From contig JABDKS010000735.1 of NCBI GenBank assembly GCA_013002105.1, positions 1 to 10,289 of the forward strand: a DNA stretch of 10,289 bases, given 5' to 3'. Made by a program: the position numbers and the translations under genes. The stretch is from Pirellulaceae bacterium. GTDB lineage: Bacteria > Planctomycetota > Planctomycetia > Pirellulales > Pirellulaceae. Every line of letters starts with the position of its first letter. Position 1 is the first letter of the stretch. Below the pieces are notes generated by a model. The model made no database searches and was not told where the DNA came from. It saw only the letters and a list, made by a program, of their open reading frames with translations. This document shows, piece by piece, positions 1 to 7,272 of the stretch.

Positions 1-1421
1 CCTCTGGCCCAGAGGACAAACGACGCTCCCACCATGATCGTCAGCACATTGACGCTCACCAACAACAACGGTCCGATGACGGGTAACACGCCCGGCGGGA
101 CCAGTTGGGAGTCTAAATCGCCCCAAATCCCAAATGCGATCTGCAGTCCCGCAGTCGACAGCGGCGGCACCAGCGCTGCCGCAATCGCGGCACCGGCCAA
201 AGCGGCCGACAAATGGCGTCGTGTCTGAGCGTACGAAGCTGCCATGCCACCTACCAATCCAACACAAAAATCGAGCGGCGAGGGTCGACAACGTGACCAC
301 ATTTCCGGAGTGATCCAATCCAAATGATTATGGGACGTCGGTCGAACCATGATCACGAGCAGTCCGAACAAGATGCTTGCACCCAAAGCTCCCACGAACC
401 CGAGTGAAATGGTCATCAAGGACGTCTTAAACAGCGGACGATTTCCATGTGCCAGCGAAAGCCCAGCACCCAGAATCGGCGTCATTAACGGCGCGATTAA
501 CATTGCCCCGATGATCACCGCCGCAGAATCTTGCAACAATCCAAACGCGGCCAGCATCGATGATGCCGAGATCAAACCCAGGAATTCCAGGTTAGGCTTG
601 GAGCCAAGCACCAGATTGTCGACCAGTGCCACGCGTTCTTCTCGCTCCATCGGGGGCGCCACTGATGCTACCCAAGTTTGAATGCGTTCATTTAGCGACC
701 GATGCAACGATTGTCGAATTGAATCCCCATCAGACACCATCGCAACGCTCGCCGTCGTTTGCGAATGGATCAATCCAAGCCCAAATCGATGCGCTGAATC
801 ATCCGGCACGGGATCTTCGACACCGACAACTAACAGATCGTGCTCGTCGTAATCACCGGCGACAATCTGTTCGACGCCTTGGGCGATCTCGTTCGCTGAA
901 ATCGACGGTGAACTGGACGCTGCATCGTCACTCGTGGCGTCTTGCGAGTTCAGCGATTCGGTGACAACTACCTTGCTTGGGATCAAGCCCAGCAATTGTT
1001 CTGCGGCGCTCGTTGCAATCGATTGAGTTTGCGCGAGCCCGCAAAACACGTGCTCCCTTTGGGTCGGCGGAATCTCACTGGTCCGTAACCAGATCGTCCA
1101 GATAGGTGAATGCTCGAAAATCTCCTGCTGCATCGCATCGTCATGTGCGTTGCGCAACATCAAAAGATATCGGCCGCCGGCCGACTTGACCGCTTGCAAG
1201 ACAGCGTCGGCGTTCTTTTCTACCACCGAAATCGATAGCTTATCCAACGGTATCTCTAAATGGTTCGATAGCGTTGTCTGTGCGTGCCTTTGCAATACAC
1301 GACTTTCCTGCCCGATCACCAGCACATGCACCGGCATGTGGGTGCTGTCACAAAAACGCTTGCACCAGGGCGTCCCCAAACGCAGTTGGTCTTCGGAACC
1401 GACGACAAAAACAACGCTCAT
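1..1421 (-). CDS. DUF389 family (TIGR00341-like) membrane protein with N-terminal universal-stress-like domain, C-terminus outside window
   Basis: The frame is open from the ATG at 1421 to the left edge without a stop, giving about 473 residues of an incomplete protein. Residues ~1-245 are soluble and look like a degenerate universal-stress/Rossmann fold: the N-terminus MSVVFVVGSEDQ, a hydrophobic strand VHVLVIGQES, and near residues 195-230 the pattern DLLVVGVED followed by FGLGLIHSQ, which resembles the USP ATP-loop region. From about residue 265 the DUF389 membrane domain begins, with conserved-looking segments FLGLISASSMLAAFGLLQDS, AVIIGAMLIAPLMTPILGAG and AAALVPPLSTAGL; four or more helices are visible. 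DUF389 proteins are inner-membrane proteins of unknown function, so no substrate is claimed. The ATG at 1421 is chosen because the folded domain starts there; the frame stays open upstream to ATG codons at 1662-1667, but that extension is low in structure. Its left neighbour is unseen; on the right it diverges from the carbamoyltransferase. Confidence 0.85.
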   Translation of the reverse strand, partial: MSVVFVVGSEDQLRLGTPWCKRFCDSTHMPVHVLVIGQESRVLQRHAQTTLSNHLEIPLDKLSISVVEKNADAVLQAVKSAGGRYLLMLRNAHDDAMQQEIFEHSPIWTIWLRTSEIPPTQREHVFCGLAQTQSIATSAAEQLLGLIPSKVVVTESLNSQDATSDDAASSSPSISANEIAQGVEQIVAGDYDEHDLLVVGVEDPVPDDSAHRFGLGLIHSQTTASVAMVSDGDSIRQSLHRSLNERIQTWVASVAPPMEREERVALVDNLVLGSKPNLEFLGLISASSMLAAFGLLQDSAAVIIGAMLIAPLMTPILGAGLSLAHGNRPLFKTSLMTISLGFVGALGASILFGLLVIMVRPTSHNHLDWITPEMWSRCRPSPLDFCVGLVGGMAASYAQTRRHLSAALAGAAIAAALVPPLSTAGLQIAFGIWGDLDSQLVPPGVLPVIGPLLLVSVNVLTIMVGASFVLWAR

Positions 1422-1705
1422 ATTGCCACGACCATTCGAGTGGGTAAGAGGACCAGTAGTGTCGAAACCGACGACGCTAGACGTCCTACATCGGAACGTC
1501 TTGTCGTCGCCAATCCTAGCTGAACTTGCCGCGATGTTCGATGATGCATCGGTGGGCGTGCCAGCGTGCGTGGTCCTGCCTGGGTCGTCTGCAATGGCTA
1601 CGGGGCGTCCACGGCCGGCCAGTTCGGGTACGCTAGTGAGCCGGCCAGTTGCATGGACCCACATCATCCATCCGCCGCCACCACCTCCCTAGCATCAAAC
1701 AATCG
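1422..1705. promoter_or_regulatory. Divergent intergenic region between DUF389 gene and carbamoyltransferase gene
   Basis: These 284 bases separate two divergent starts and must hold the promoters of both if the starts are right. I could not pick a convincing -35/-10 pair for either direction. Visible structure includes an 8-bp palindrome GGCCGGCC at 1613-1620 and an 11-bp direct repeat GCCGGCCAGTT at 1614-1624 and 1640-1650. On the minus strand a purine-rich stretch with GGAGG (1684-1688) precedes two adjacent in-frame ATG codons at 1662-1667, so part of this region might be translated as an N-terminal extension of the DUF389 protein. No RNA gene is recognised. Confidence 0.4.
1614..1650. 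repeat. Pair of 11-bp direct repeats upstream of carbamoyltransferase
   Basis: GCCGGCCAGTT occurs at 1614-1624 and again at 1640-1650, with a start-to-start distance of 26 bases. The second copy ends 55 bases before the carbamoyltransferase start. Two copies of a motif in a divergent promoter region could be regulator-binding sites, but at this GC content a chance match of this length is not excluded. Confidence 0.3.
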
Positions 1706-3550
1706 ATGACCGCGATTCTTGGCATCTCCGCTTTTTATCACGATTCGGCCGCGGCATTGGTGGTCGACGGAACGATCGTGGCAGCGGCGCAAGAGGAAAG
1801 GTTTACTCGAAACAAACACGACTCCGCTTTTCCAAAACATGCGATTGATTACTGTCTGAGCCAAGCGGGGATTACACCAAGCGACCTGGATCATGTCGGT
1901 TTCTACGAAAAGCCGTTGCTGAAATTCGACCGACTCTTGGAGACCTACCTCAGCTTTGCCCCCATCGGTTTTCAGTCGTTTCTCAAAGCGATGCCACAAT
2001 GGGTCGGACAAAAACTTCATCTGCGCCGTGAAATTCGGCGCGGATTGCGCGATCAATTCAATCGACGCATTTGCTTTTGCGAACATCACGAATCGCACGC
2101 CGCCAGCGCATTCTTCCCATCACCATTTGACGAAGCCGCTATTTTGACGATGGACGGTGTGGGCGAGTGGGCGACGACCAGCCTGGGCGTTGGACGCGGA
2201 AATCACATCGAATTGAACGAAGAGATCCGTTTTCCGCATTCCATCGGCCTGCTGTATTCCGCGTTCACCTATTACACAGGGTTTCGTGTCAATTCAGGCG
2301 AATACAAATTGATGGGATTGGCGCCTTATGGCCAACCGATCTACGCCGACGCGATTCGCGAGAATCTGATCGAAATTCGTGACGACGGATCGTTTTGCTT
2401 GAATCTGGAGTACTTCAATTACTGCCAAGGTTTGACCATGACGTCAGAGAGTTTTCATCAGTTGTTCGATCGTTCGCCGCGTGCGCCCGATTCTCCGATC
2501 GAACAACTGGATATGGATTTGGCAGCATCGGTCCAAGCGGTCACCGAAGAAGTCGTTTTGAAAACGGCGTCGCACTTGCACCAAACCACTGGGATGAAAA
2601 ATCTGTGCATGGCCGGTGGCGTGGCACTGAATTGTGTCGCCAATGGCAAATTGGTGACCGACGGACCGTTTGACAACGTTTGGATTCAACCGGCCGCCGG
2701 CGATGCGGGTGGCGCATTGGGCGTGGCGATGCTGATCTGGCACCAACTGCTGGACAAACCTCGCACCGCAATGATGCCCGATGCACAATCCGGCAGTCTA
2801 TTGGGGCCAGCCTATTCGCACGATGAGATCGAGACGACGCTGAAGCAGTTGGATGCCGATTTCCATCACTACTACGACGAAAGTCAATTAGTCGACGCCG
2901 TTGCCGAGGAACTGGCAGCGGGCAAAGTCGTCGGACGTTTCCAAGGTCGAATGGAGTTTGGGCCGCGTGCGCTCGGCAACCGCAGCATTCTGGGCGATCC
3001 CCGCAGTCGCGAGATGCAATCGGTCATGAATCTGAAAATCAAATTTCGCGAGTCTTTCCGACCCTTTGCACCGATTGTGTTGGCTGACCACGCCCGCGAT
3101 TACTTTCAGTTGCCCGCTACCTGCGAGAGCCCCTACATGTTGCTGGTCTTTGGCGTCGCGGATGAACACCGTGTCGCATCCAATGTGGACGACCGAAGTA
3201 CTCCTGCAATTGGTTTGCAGCGTGTCAATGAAGTACGTAGTAGCGTGCCGGCGATCACGCATGTCGACTACTCGGCACGCGTGCAAACGGTCGATGCGAA
3301 ACGCAATCCATCGATCGAGAAATTGCTGCGAGCATTTCATGCCAAGACGGGATGTCCGTTGTTGATTAATACCAGTTTCAACGTTCGTGGTGAGCCGATC
3401 GTGTGTACGCCGGAGGATGCGTATCGCTGCTTTATGGCGACCAACATGGACGTCTTGGTCTTGGAAAACTTTGTGCTCAAGAAAACGTCGCAGCGGCATG
3501 CGACACAACACGAAGTAGACGCTCACCTGGCGCAATTTGACCCCGACTGA
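1706..3550 (+). CDS. Carbamoyltransferase, SxtI/NodU/TobZ family
   Basis: This is a complete 614-residue enzyme of the family that moves a carbamoyl group from carbamoyl phosphate, through carbamoyl-adenylate, onto a hydroxyl of a sugar or small molecule. The start at 1706 is chosen because the family N-terminus (MTAILGISAFYHDSAAALV) begins exactly there; an upstream in-frame ATG at 1649 adds only unstructured residues. The N-terminal Kae1-like domain shows ERFTR at 31-35, the metal-site HxxxH as H127 and H131, MDGVGEW at 149-155, SGEYKLMGLAPYG at 197-209, MAGGVALNCVANG at 302-314 and AAGDAGGALG at 330-339, with D333 a likely third metal ligand by analogy. The C-terminal domain shows GRMEFGPRALGNRSILGDPR at 414-433, FRPFAPIVL at 451-459, and NTSFNVRGEPIVCTPEDA at 555-572. 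All landmarks expected of an active enzyme are present. It leads a plus-strand trio with SxtJ-like and DUF5989 genes, 17 bases before the next start. The acceptor cannot be read from sequence; an envelope saccharide is my inference. Confidence 0.95.
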   Translation: MTAILGISAFYHDSAAALVVDGTIVAAAQEERFTRNKHDSAFPKHAIDYCLSQAGITPSDLDHVGFYEKPLLKFDRLLETYLSFAPIGFQSFLKAMPQWVGQKLHLRREIRRGLRDQFNRRICFCEHHESHAASAFFPSPFDEAAILTMDGVGEWATTSLGVGRGNHIELNEEIRFPHSIGLLYSAFTYYTGFRVNSGEYKLMGLAPYGQPIYADAIRENLIEIRDDGSFCLNLEYFNYCQGLTMTSESFHQLFDRSPRAPDSPIEQLDMDLAASVQAVTEEVVLKTASHLHQTTGMKNLCMAGGVALNCVANGKLVTDGPFDNVWIQPAAGDAGGALGVAMLIWHQLLDKPRTAMMPDAQSGSLLGPAYSHDEIETTLKQLDADFHHYYDESQLVDAVAEELAAGKVVGRFQGRMEFGPRALGNRSILGDPRSREMQSVMNLKIKFRESFRPFAPIVLADHARDYFQLPATCESPYMLLVFGVADEHRVASNVDDRSTPAIGLQRVNEVRSSVPAITHVDYSARVQTVDAKRNPSIEKLLRAFHAKTGCPLLINTSFNVRGEPIVCTPEDAYRCFMATNMDVLVLENFVLKKTSQRHATQHEVDAHLAQFDPD

Positions 3551-3567
3551 CTCGTCGCGAATAAAGA

Positions 3568-3966
3568 ATGTTTCAACAAGAACTCAACGACCGACAATTG
3601 CGCTACTTCGGTGCGTCGCTTGCCGCACTCTTGTGGGTGTTCGCAGCCGTGGCCTATTGGAAATGGAATTCAGCGAACATCGCGACTGCCTTGACGGTCA
3701 GTGGCTTGCTGCTGATCGGCGTCTATTACTTGATTCCAAATACCCAACGTGGAATCTACAACGCATTCCGAAAGATCACGCATCCCATCCAGGTGGTAAT
3801 GACAATCATTATTCTTGGGATCGTTTACTATTTGGTGCTCACGCCAATCGGTCTGCTGTTACGATTAGGAGGCTATGGTTTGAAACGGCAAAACGATGGG
3901 CAAACGTCACACTGGTCCAAACGTGATCGGCCGAATCAAGCGTCCCGCTACTTTGACACCTACTAA
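3568..3966 (+). CDS. SxtJ family small membrane protein
   Basis: This 132-residue protein has three hydrophobic segments (about residues 12-30, 36-56 and 73-98) and a basic, polar C-terminal tail ending in a W...RYFDTY arrangement, which resembles the SxtJ family tail. SxtJ has no established activity, but homologues are commonly encoded beside O-carbamoyltransferases, first noted in the saxitoxin cluster. That is the case here: the gene starts 17 bases after the carbamoyltransferase stop and is very likely cotranscribed. A role as membrane anchor or partner for the carbamoyltransferase is inferred from this linkage. The start has only a weak purine stretch (AAAG) ahead of it. Another frame open at 3537-3926 lacks the hydrophobic pattern and is not the gene. 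Confidence 0.85.
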   Translation: MFQQELNDRQLRYFGASLAALLWVFAAVAYWKWNSANIATALTVSGLLLIGVYYLIPNTQRGIYNAFRKITHPIQVVMTIIILGIVYYLVLTPIGLLLRLGGYGLKRQNDGQTSHWSKRDRPNQASRYFDTY

Positions 3967-4017
3967 CGGTCGCGCTGCACAGGCTCCATCCCTGGCTTCC
4001 CCCGCCCGAAAAAAACG

Positions 4018-4257
4018 ATGACCACACCCGAGAATTCCGACAGCAACCCGCCGGTAACCGACGATCGATCCGCATCCAGCGATTTCGAGAATCTCGCGGA
4101 AGCGTCCGACCCGGGGATCGTACGTGAGTTCACGGAGTTTTTGCTTAACAACAAAAAATGGTGGCTCGCCCCGATTCTGGTCATCATGGTTTTGTTGGTC
4201 GGCTTGGTTTTCTTGTCAGCCTCACCCGCGGCGCCGTTTATTTATTCGCTGTTTTAG
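4018..4257 (+). CDS. DUF5989 / SxtK-like single-pass membrane protein
   Basis: This 79-residue protein has a charged N-terminal tail of about 30 residues rich in D, S and E, a short amphipathic stretch (IVREFTEFLL, 34-43), then NKKWWLAPI and one transmembrane helix at about 48-67, closing with AAPFIYSLF. The KKWWL-helix-PFIY-LF pattern is that of the DUF5989 family. In saxitoxin-type clusters the carbamoyltransferase is followed by sxtJ and the very small sxtK; the position and size here match, so I regard this as the SxtK equivalent (inference). The gap to the SxtJ-like gene is 51 bases with no terminator seen. The TAG stop at 4255-4257 overlaps the stop of the convergent SGNH gene. No biochemical function is known. 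Confidence 0.8.
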   Translation: MTTPENSDSNPPVTDDRSASSDFENLAEASDPGIVREFTEFLLNNKKWWLAPILVIMVLLVGLVFLSASPAAPFIYSLF

Positions 4258-5759
4258 TCTCCGGCGACATGGTCGATCCACTCGGAGCGGATAATCACAT
4301 CGGCCACTTCGCGAGCGATCACACGGTGGCCGGATCCCGACGTGTGATCATCGTTTTGCAGAAAGAATCCTTCCAGTTCAGTGTCGGCGAATTCCCCCTC
4401 GCCATAGTCGATCGCAACGACTTCCATCGCGGACGAATCTTGCAGTGGTTCAAGCGATTTCAGCACGGCCTGTCGACTCCAATCGACGCCTATCGCCATG
4501 TCGGGCACGACTGCTTGTACCTGACGCTGAAACCGCTGGGAATAGGTTTGGAAGTGGCGGGCTTCGGGCGCAACGATCACGACCAAGTGCCAACGTCTTT
4601 CTTCCGCACATTTCGCCATTTCGGCGAAAACCGCTCGGGTCAGCTGCTGCAGTTTTTCACGTTCGTCTGCGAATCCCTCGATTTCCGGCCAATACCGCGA
4701 TGCGTACAACAACGGCTGATTGGTAATCCGCTGTGCGTCTTGTGCTAGGAATTCCGCGACGCTGGTTTCATCGACAAGCATCGTCACACCGTCGACCACC
4801 TCCGGTTCCATCGACGACTGAGTCAGTCGACGGTACAACGCACTATGATAAAAACGACGTTGATCCTCGAGTCCGAATACAGCGTTCAGTGATTCGAACG
4901 ATGGGGAAAACAAAAACGGACCTTCGCCCCAGGACGTCGGAGCGTCTCGGAACACAAGATTACCTTGATTATCCAAAACCGGATAAGGTTTGGGATAGTG
5001 GTAATCGACTGACGATGAAACGTTGACCAGGTCGTTCAGCGGATTGACGAAGACAACGATGATCGCCCCCGGCCGTAGTCTATCGAATGACCGGATTCGC
5101 AATAAAGTTTGGCCGATTCCAAAACCGGGCACGCCGGCGTTGAGCACACCGATCCGATGGCCGGCATCACGCATTCGATTCGACAAATGTGCCGACAACG
5201 TATTGTCTTCCGCCACACCAAATCCGAATGGATGGGAGTCACCGACGACAACAATGTCCGCTGCGTCGACGTCGACGATCGCATCGCCGGCATCACGGCG
5301 GTTCCCATTGCCATCGATGCGAATTTGAATATCAAAATCTTTGGGTCGGCTGACAACACGGTAATGACGGTCGGGTGCGATCGAAAAACCGAATCGCGGA
5401 TCACTCTGTCGATAGCTGGTACTCGTATCGCTCGGTTCAGGCAAAAGCCGCGCGGAAAGCTCGGCAATCAAAATCGGCACCACCACCAACAACGTCAGCG
5501 GCGCAAGGACAAAGGCCACGGTTCTTGCGTATTTTCGGACGCCACGCGTTTCGTCTCGAACGGCCTTGCGATGCAAAAGCACGCCGCCAATCCCCATCAT
5601 GACACCTAAAACCAACAGCACGCTTTGCCCAGATCCCCAGGCCGCGACCATCGGCAGTCCTCGCACCACGTCGACCAATAATGCAAGACTACACAGCAAA
5701 AGTCCGGGCAGCAGCAAGAGCGTGAGACCTTGATAATGCGATGCTTGCCGATCGGACAT
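4254..5759 (-). CDS. Membrane-anchored SGNH/GDSL hydrolase family protein
   Basis: This 501-residue protein has three N-terminal transmembrane segments (about 11-33, 45-62 and 80-103). The loop between the second and third is rich in K and R, which by the positive-inside rule puts it in the cytoplasm and the large C-terminal domain in the periplasm. That domain, from about residue 165, has SGNH landmarks: block I VVGDSHPFGFG with nucleophile candidate S175, block II NAGVPGFG (207-214), block III VFVNPLND with N242, and block V DDHTSGSGH with H472. Family members are esterases, acyltransferases or acetyl-transfer partners acting on lipids or glycans; the exact reaction cannot be told. SGNH proteins often sit beside carbamoyltransferase/SxtJ genes. 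Here the gene is convergent with that trio and lies downstream of the glycosyltransferase, with a 96-base spacer containing a hairpin. The ATG start sits just before the first helix. Confidence 0.88.
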   Translation of the reverse strand: MSDRQASHYQGLTLLLLPGLLLCSLALLVDVVRGLPMVAAWGSGQSVLLVLGVMMGIGGVLLHRKAVRDETRGVRKYARTVAFVLAPLTLLVVVPILIAELSARLLPEPSDTSTSYRQSDPRFGFSIAPDRHYRVVSRPKDFDIQIRIDGNGNRRDAGDAIVDVDAADIVVVGDSHPFGFGVAEDNTLSAHLSNRMRDAGHRIGVLNAGVPGFGIGQTLLRIRSFDRLRPGAIIVVFVNPLNDLVNVSSSVDYHYPKPYPVLDNQGNLVFRDAPTSWGEGPFLFSPSFESLNAVFGLEDQRRFYHSALYRRLTQSSMEPEVVDGVTMLVDETSVAEFLAQDAQRITNQPLLYASRYWPEIEGFADEREKLQQLTRAVFAEMAKCAEERRWHLVVIVAPEARHFQTYSQRFQRQVQAVVPDMAIGVDWSRQAVLKSLEPLQDSSAMEVVAIDYGEGEFADTELEGFFLQNDDHTSGSGHRVIAREVADVIIRSEWIDHVAGD

Positions 5760-5791
5760 GAATCAATTGGTAGCCAATATAGAGGGAAGCG

Positions 5792-5819
5792 TCAGAGGCG
5801 ATCTTCCAATCGCCCCTGA
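5792..5819. terminator. Hairpin between glycosyltransferase and SGNH genes, possible weak terminator or attenuator
   Basis: An 11-bp inverted repeat with one mismatch surrounds a 6-base loop: arms 5792-5802 and 5809-5819, core GGCGAT/ATCGCC. It lies 36 bases after the glycosyltransferase stop and 32 bases before the SGNH start, as read on the minus strand. No strong T-tract follows in either direction, so a canonical intrinsic terminator is not supported. A second small palindrome, ATTGG-TAG-CCAAT at 5766-5778, lies nearer the SGNH start. Confidence 0.4.
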
Positions 5820-5855
5820 GTCATTGCGTTTAATACAGTCGCGATGGATGGATCA

Positions 5856-7232
5856 TCACGACGTCAAGCGGCGCACAAGATCGCTGACCTGCTGTGTCGT
5901 GGACTCTATCGTGTGGTATTGATTCAGGAACCGGTACGCGGCGCTACCATCGTAATCATCCGGGTGATCCCAGAATTTCTTGATCGCTGCGACCGCGTCA
6001 TCGATCGCCAGTCCCGTCACAGTTCCCGACTCGCTTTTGGCAATGAACTGGTCGAAGTCCTTGAGCGAAACAATGGGTTTACCCCCCGCCACCGCCTGCA
6101 ACAAGACCGTCGGAAAGCCTTCGTAGTCAGCGTTGCCGGTCGAAAGATACAGACGTGATTTTCCGAACAGCTCCGGCTGCTGATCAAACGGTACGTAATC
6201 GATCAGCTCAACGTTGTCAGGACATCTCGCACGAATCTCATCACGTACGTCGTCGGCTGATGGATTGACAATCATCCGAAACGGAATGTCGGGGCATCGC
6301 TGAGCGATTTCGATTGCCAAATGCGGCCGCTTGTGAACACGGTCGTACCGACCAATCCACAGAACGTAGTCACCGGGATGCTCGGCCGCCTGTTGCCATG
6401 GCAAAGGATCGGTTGAATTGCGAACGATGACGCCCTCACGTCCAAAGTGCTCACGCAACAAACCGGCTTGATTGTCGGTCTGGCAAACAACTTCGGTCGC
6501 CTGCTGGATCGCATAGCAACAATCGGACGCCAGTTCACCGTAAGCATTGCGAAAATCCGGATCGACCAAATAATGTGGATCCAAATCTGCGTTGGACTGA
6601 ATCAGCAACATCGACGGTTTGTTCTGCGCACGAGCCGTCGCGACCACGCCGGCACTTTCACGACTTGCACCCAGTGTTACCCACAAATCGGGCGACAATT
6701 CAATCAATCTTGGATCGGGAGTTCGAGGTAACGGATCACGGCGCCGCCAAGGCCAAGTTACTGCTAGATAGGGGATTTGCCACAGTAGCTTGGGATCAAT
6801 GCGTTTGAGCCGCAGCGGCGAATGAGCATCCAAACAAGACGATACGTTTCGGCGAATGTATTCGCGACGATCCGTATGGGGAGAAAGTTGCACGCCGTCA
6901 ATTCTCTGGCCGTGAACGCCGCCAGGTGACCGCACGATGAATTGCGTCTGAATATCTGGTTGCTCGGCAAGCTTTTTCGCCAGTCGCCACGCGAAGACTT
7001 CTAGCCCGCCGACATTTTGGGACGTTTGCGGCAAGACCGCAGACAGGCCCTGCCAAACGACAAAGGTCACCGCGATCGGATCGGCCGCTTGCACTGACGA
7101 GGAGTCGTTATCAGCCACCGCGATGGGTACCTGGGGGACGAGAGTACTTGGAATCAGACACGTACCGTATAGGGCGCGAGACGCAACAACCCTAGCGTAT
7201 TGCGGACACCGGACCAACAGACACTCTTGCAT
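5856..7232 (-). CDS. Glycosyltransferase, GT4-like (GT-B fold)
   Basis: This 458-residue protein reads as a retaining GT-B sugar transferase that would use a nucleotide-sugar donor at the cytoplasmic membrane face. The acceptor-side domain starts near residue 52 (IAVTFVVWQGLSAVLP) with the glycine loop NVGGLEVFAWRLAKKL at 73-88. The donor-side domain begins near 288 (YVLWIGRYDRVHKRP), where R295 and K301 match the usual phosphate-contacting residues, followed by VELIDYVPFDQQPELFGKS and the EGFPTVLLQAVAGGKP motif at 371-386. In the GT4 EX7E signature the first Glu is E371, while the second position is Gln (Q379). The first ~50 residues have no family character and contain three cysteines; a GTG at 7116-7118 (residue 39) or another non-ATG codon could be the true start. 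No Shine-Dalgarno is seen before the ATG. Donor and acceptor are unknown. It may be cotranscribed with the SGNH gene downstream. Confidence 0.87.
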   Translation of the reverse strand: MQECLLVRCPQYARVVASRALYGTCLIPSTLVPQVPIAVADNDSSSVQAADPIAVTFVVWQGLSAVLPQTSQNVGGLEVFAWRLAKKLAEQPDIQTQFIVRSPGGVHGQRIDGVQLSPHTDRREYIRRNVSSCLDAHSPLRLKRIDPKLLWQIPYLAVTWPWRRRDPLPRTPDPRLIELSPDLWVTLGASRESAGVVATARAQNKPSMLLIQSNADLDPHYLVDPDFRNAYGELASDCCYAIQQATEVVCQTDNQAGLLREHFGREGVIVRNSTDPLPWQQAAEHPGDYVLWIGRYDRVHKRPHLAIEIAQRCPDIPFRMIVNPSADDVRDEIRARCPDNVELIDYVPFDQQPELFGKSRLYLSTGNADYEGFPTVLLQAVAGGKPIVSLKDFDQFIAKSESGTVTGLAIDDAVAAIKKFWDHPDDYDGSAAYRFLNQYHTIESTTQQVSDLVRRLTS

Positions 7233-7272
7233 AGGAGCGCCCGCAACCTGATGGACAGGACCACACAGTAGT

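Noticed and set aside
1150..1692. Plus-strand open frame of 180 codons
   Set aside because: Mostly antisense to the DUF389 coding frame and its upstream region; composition (many T, S, P, C) is not protein-like and no family is recognised.
2888..3535. Minus-strand open frame of 215 codons
   Set aside because: Lies wholly antisense within the carbamoyltransferase, whose conserved C-terminal motifs explain the sequence.
3537..3926. Plus-strand open frame of 129 codons
   Set aside because: Overlaps the SxtJ-like gene in another frame; only the 3568 frame gives membrane segments and family-like tail.
4300..4420. Possible terminator for the carbamoyltransferase operon
   Set aside because: The plus-strand operon ends inside SGNH coding sequence and I saw no strong stem followed by a T-tract there.
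4158..4748. Plus-strand open frame of 196 codons
   Set aside because: Antisense to the SGNH C-terminal domain with its conserved block V; no independent support.
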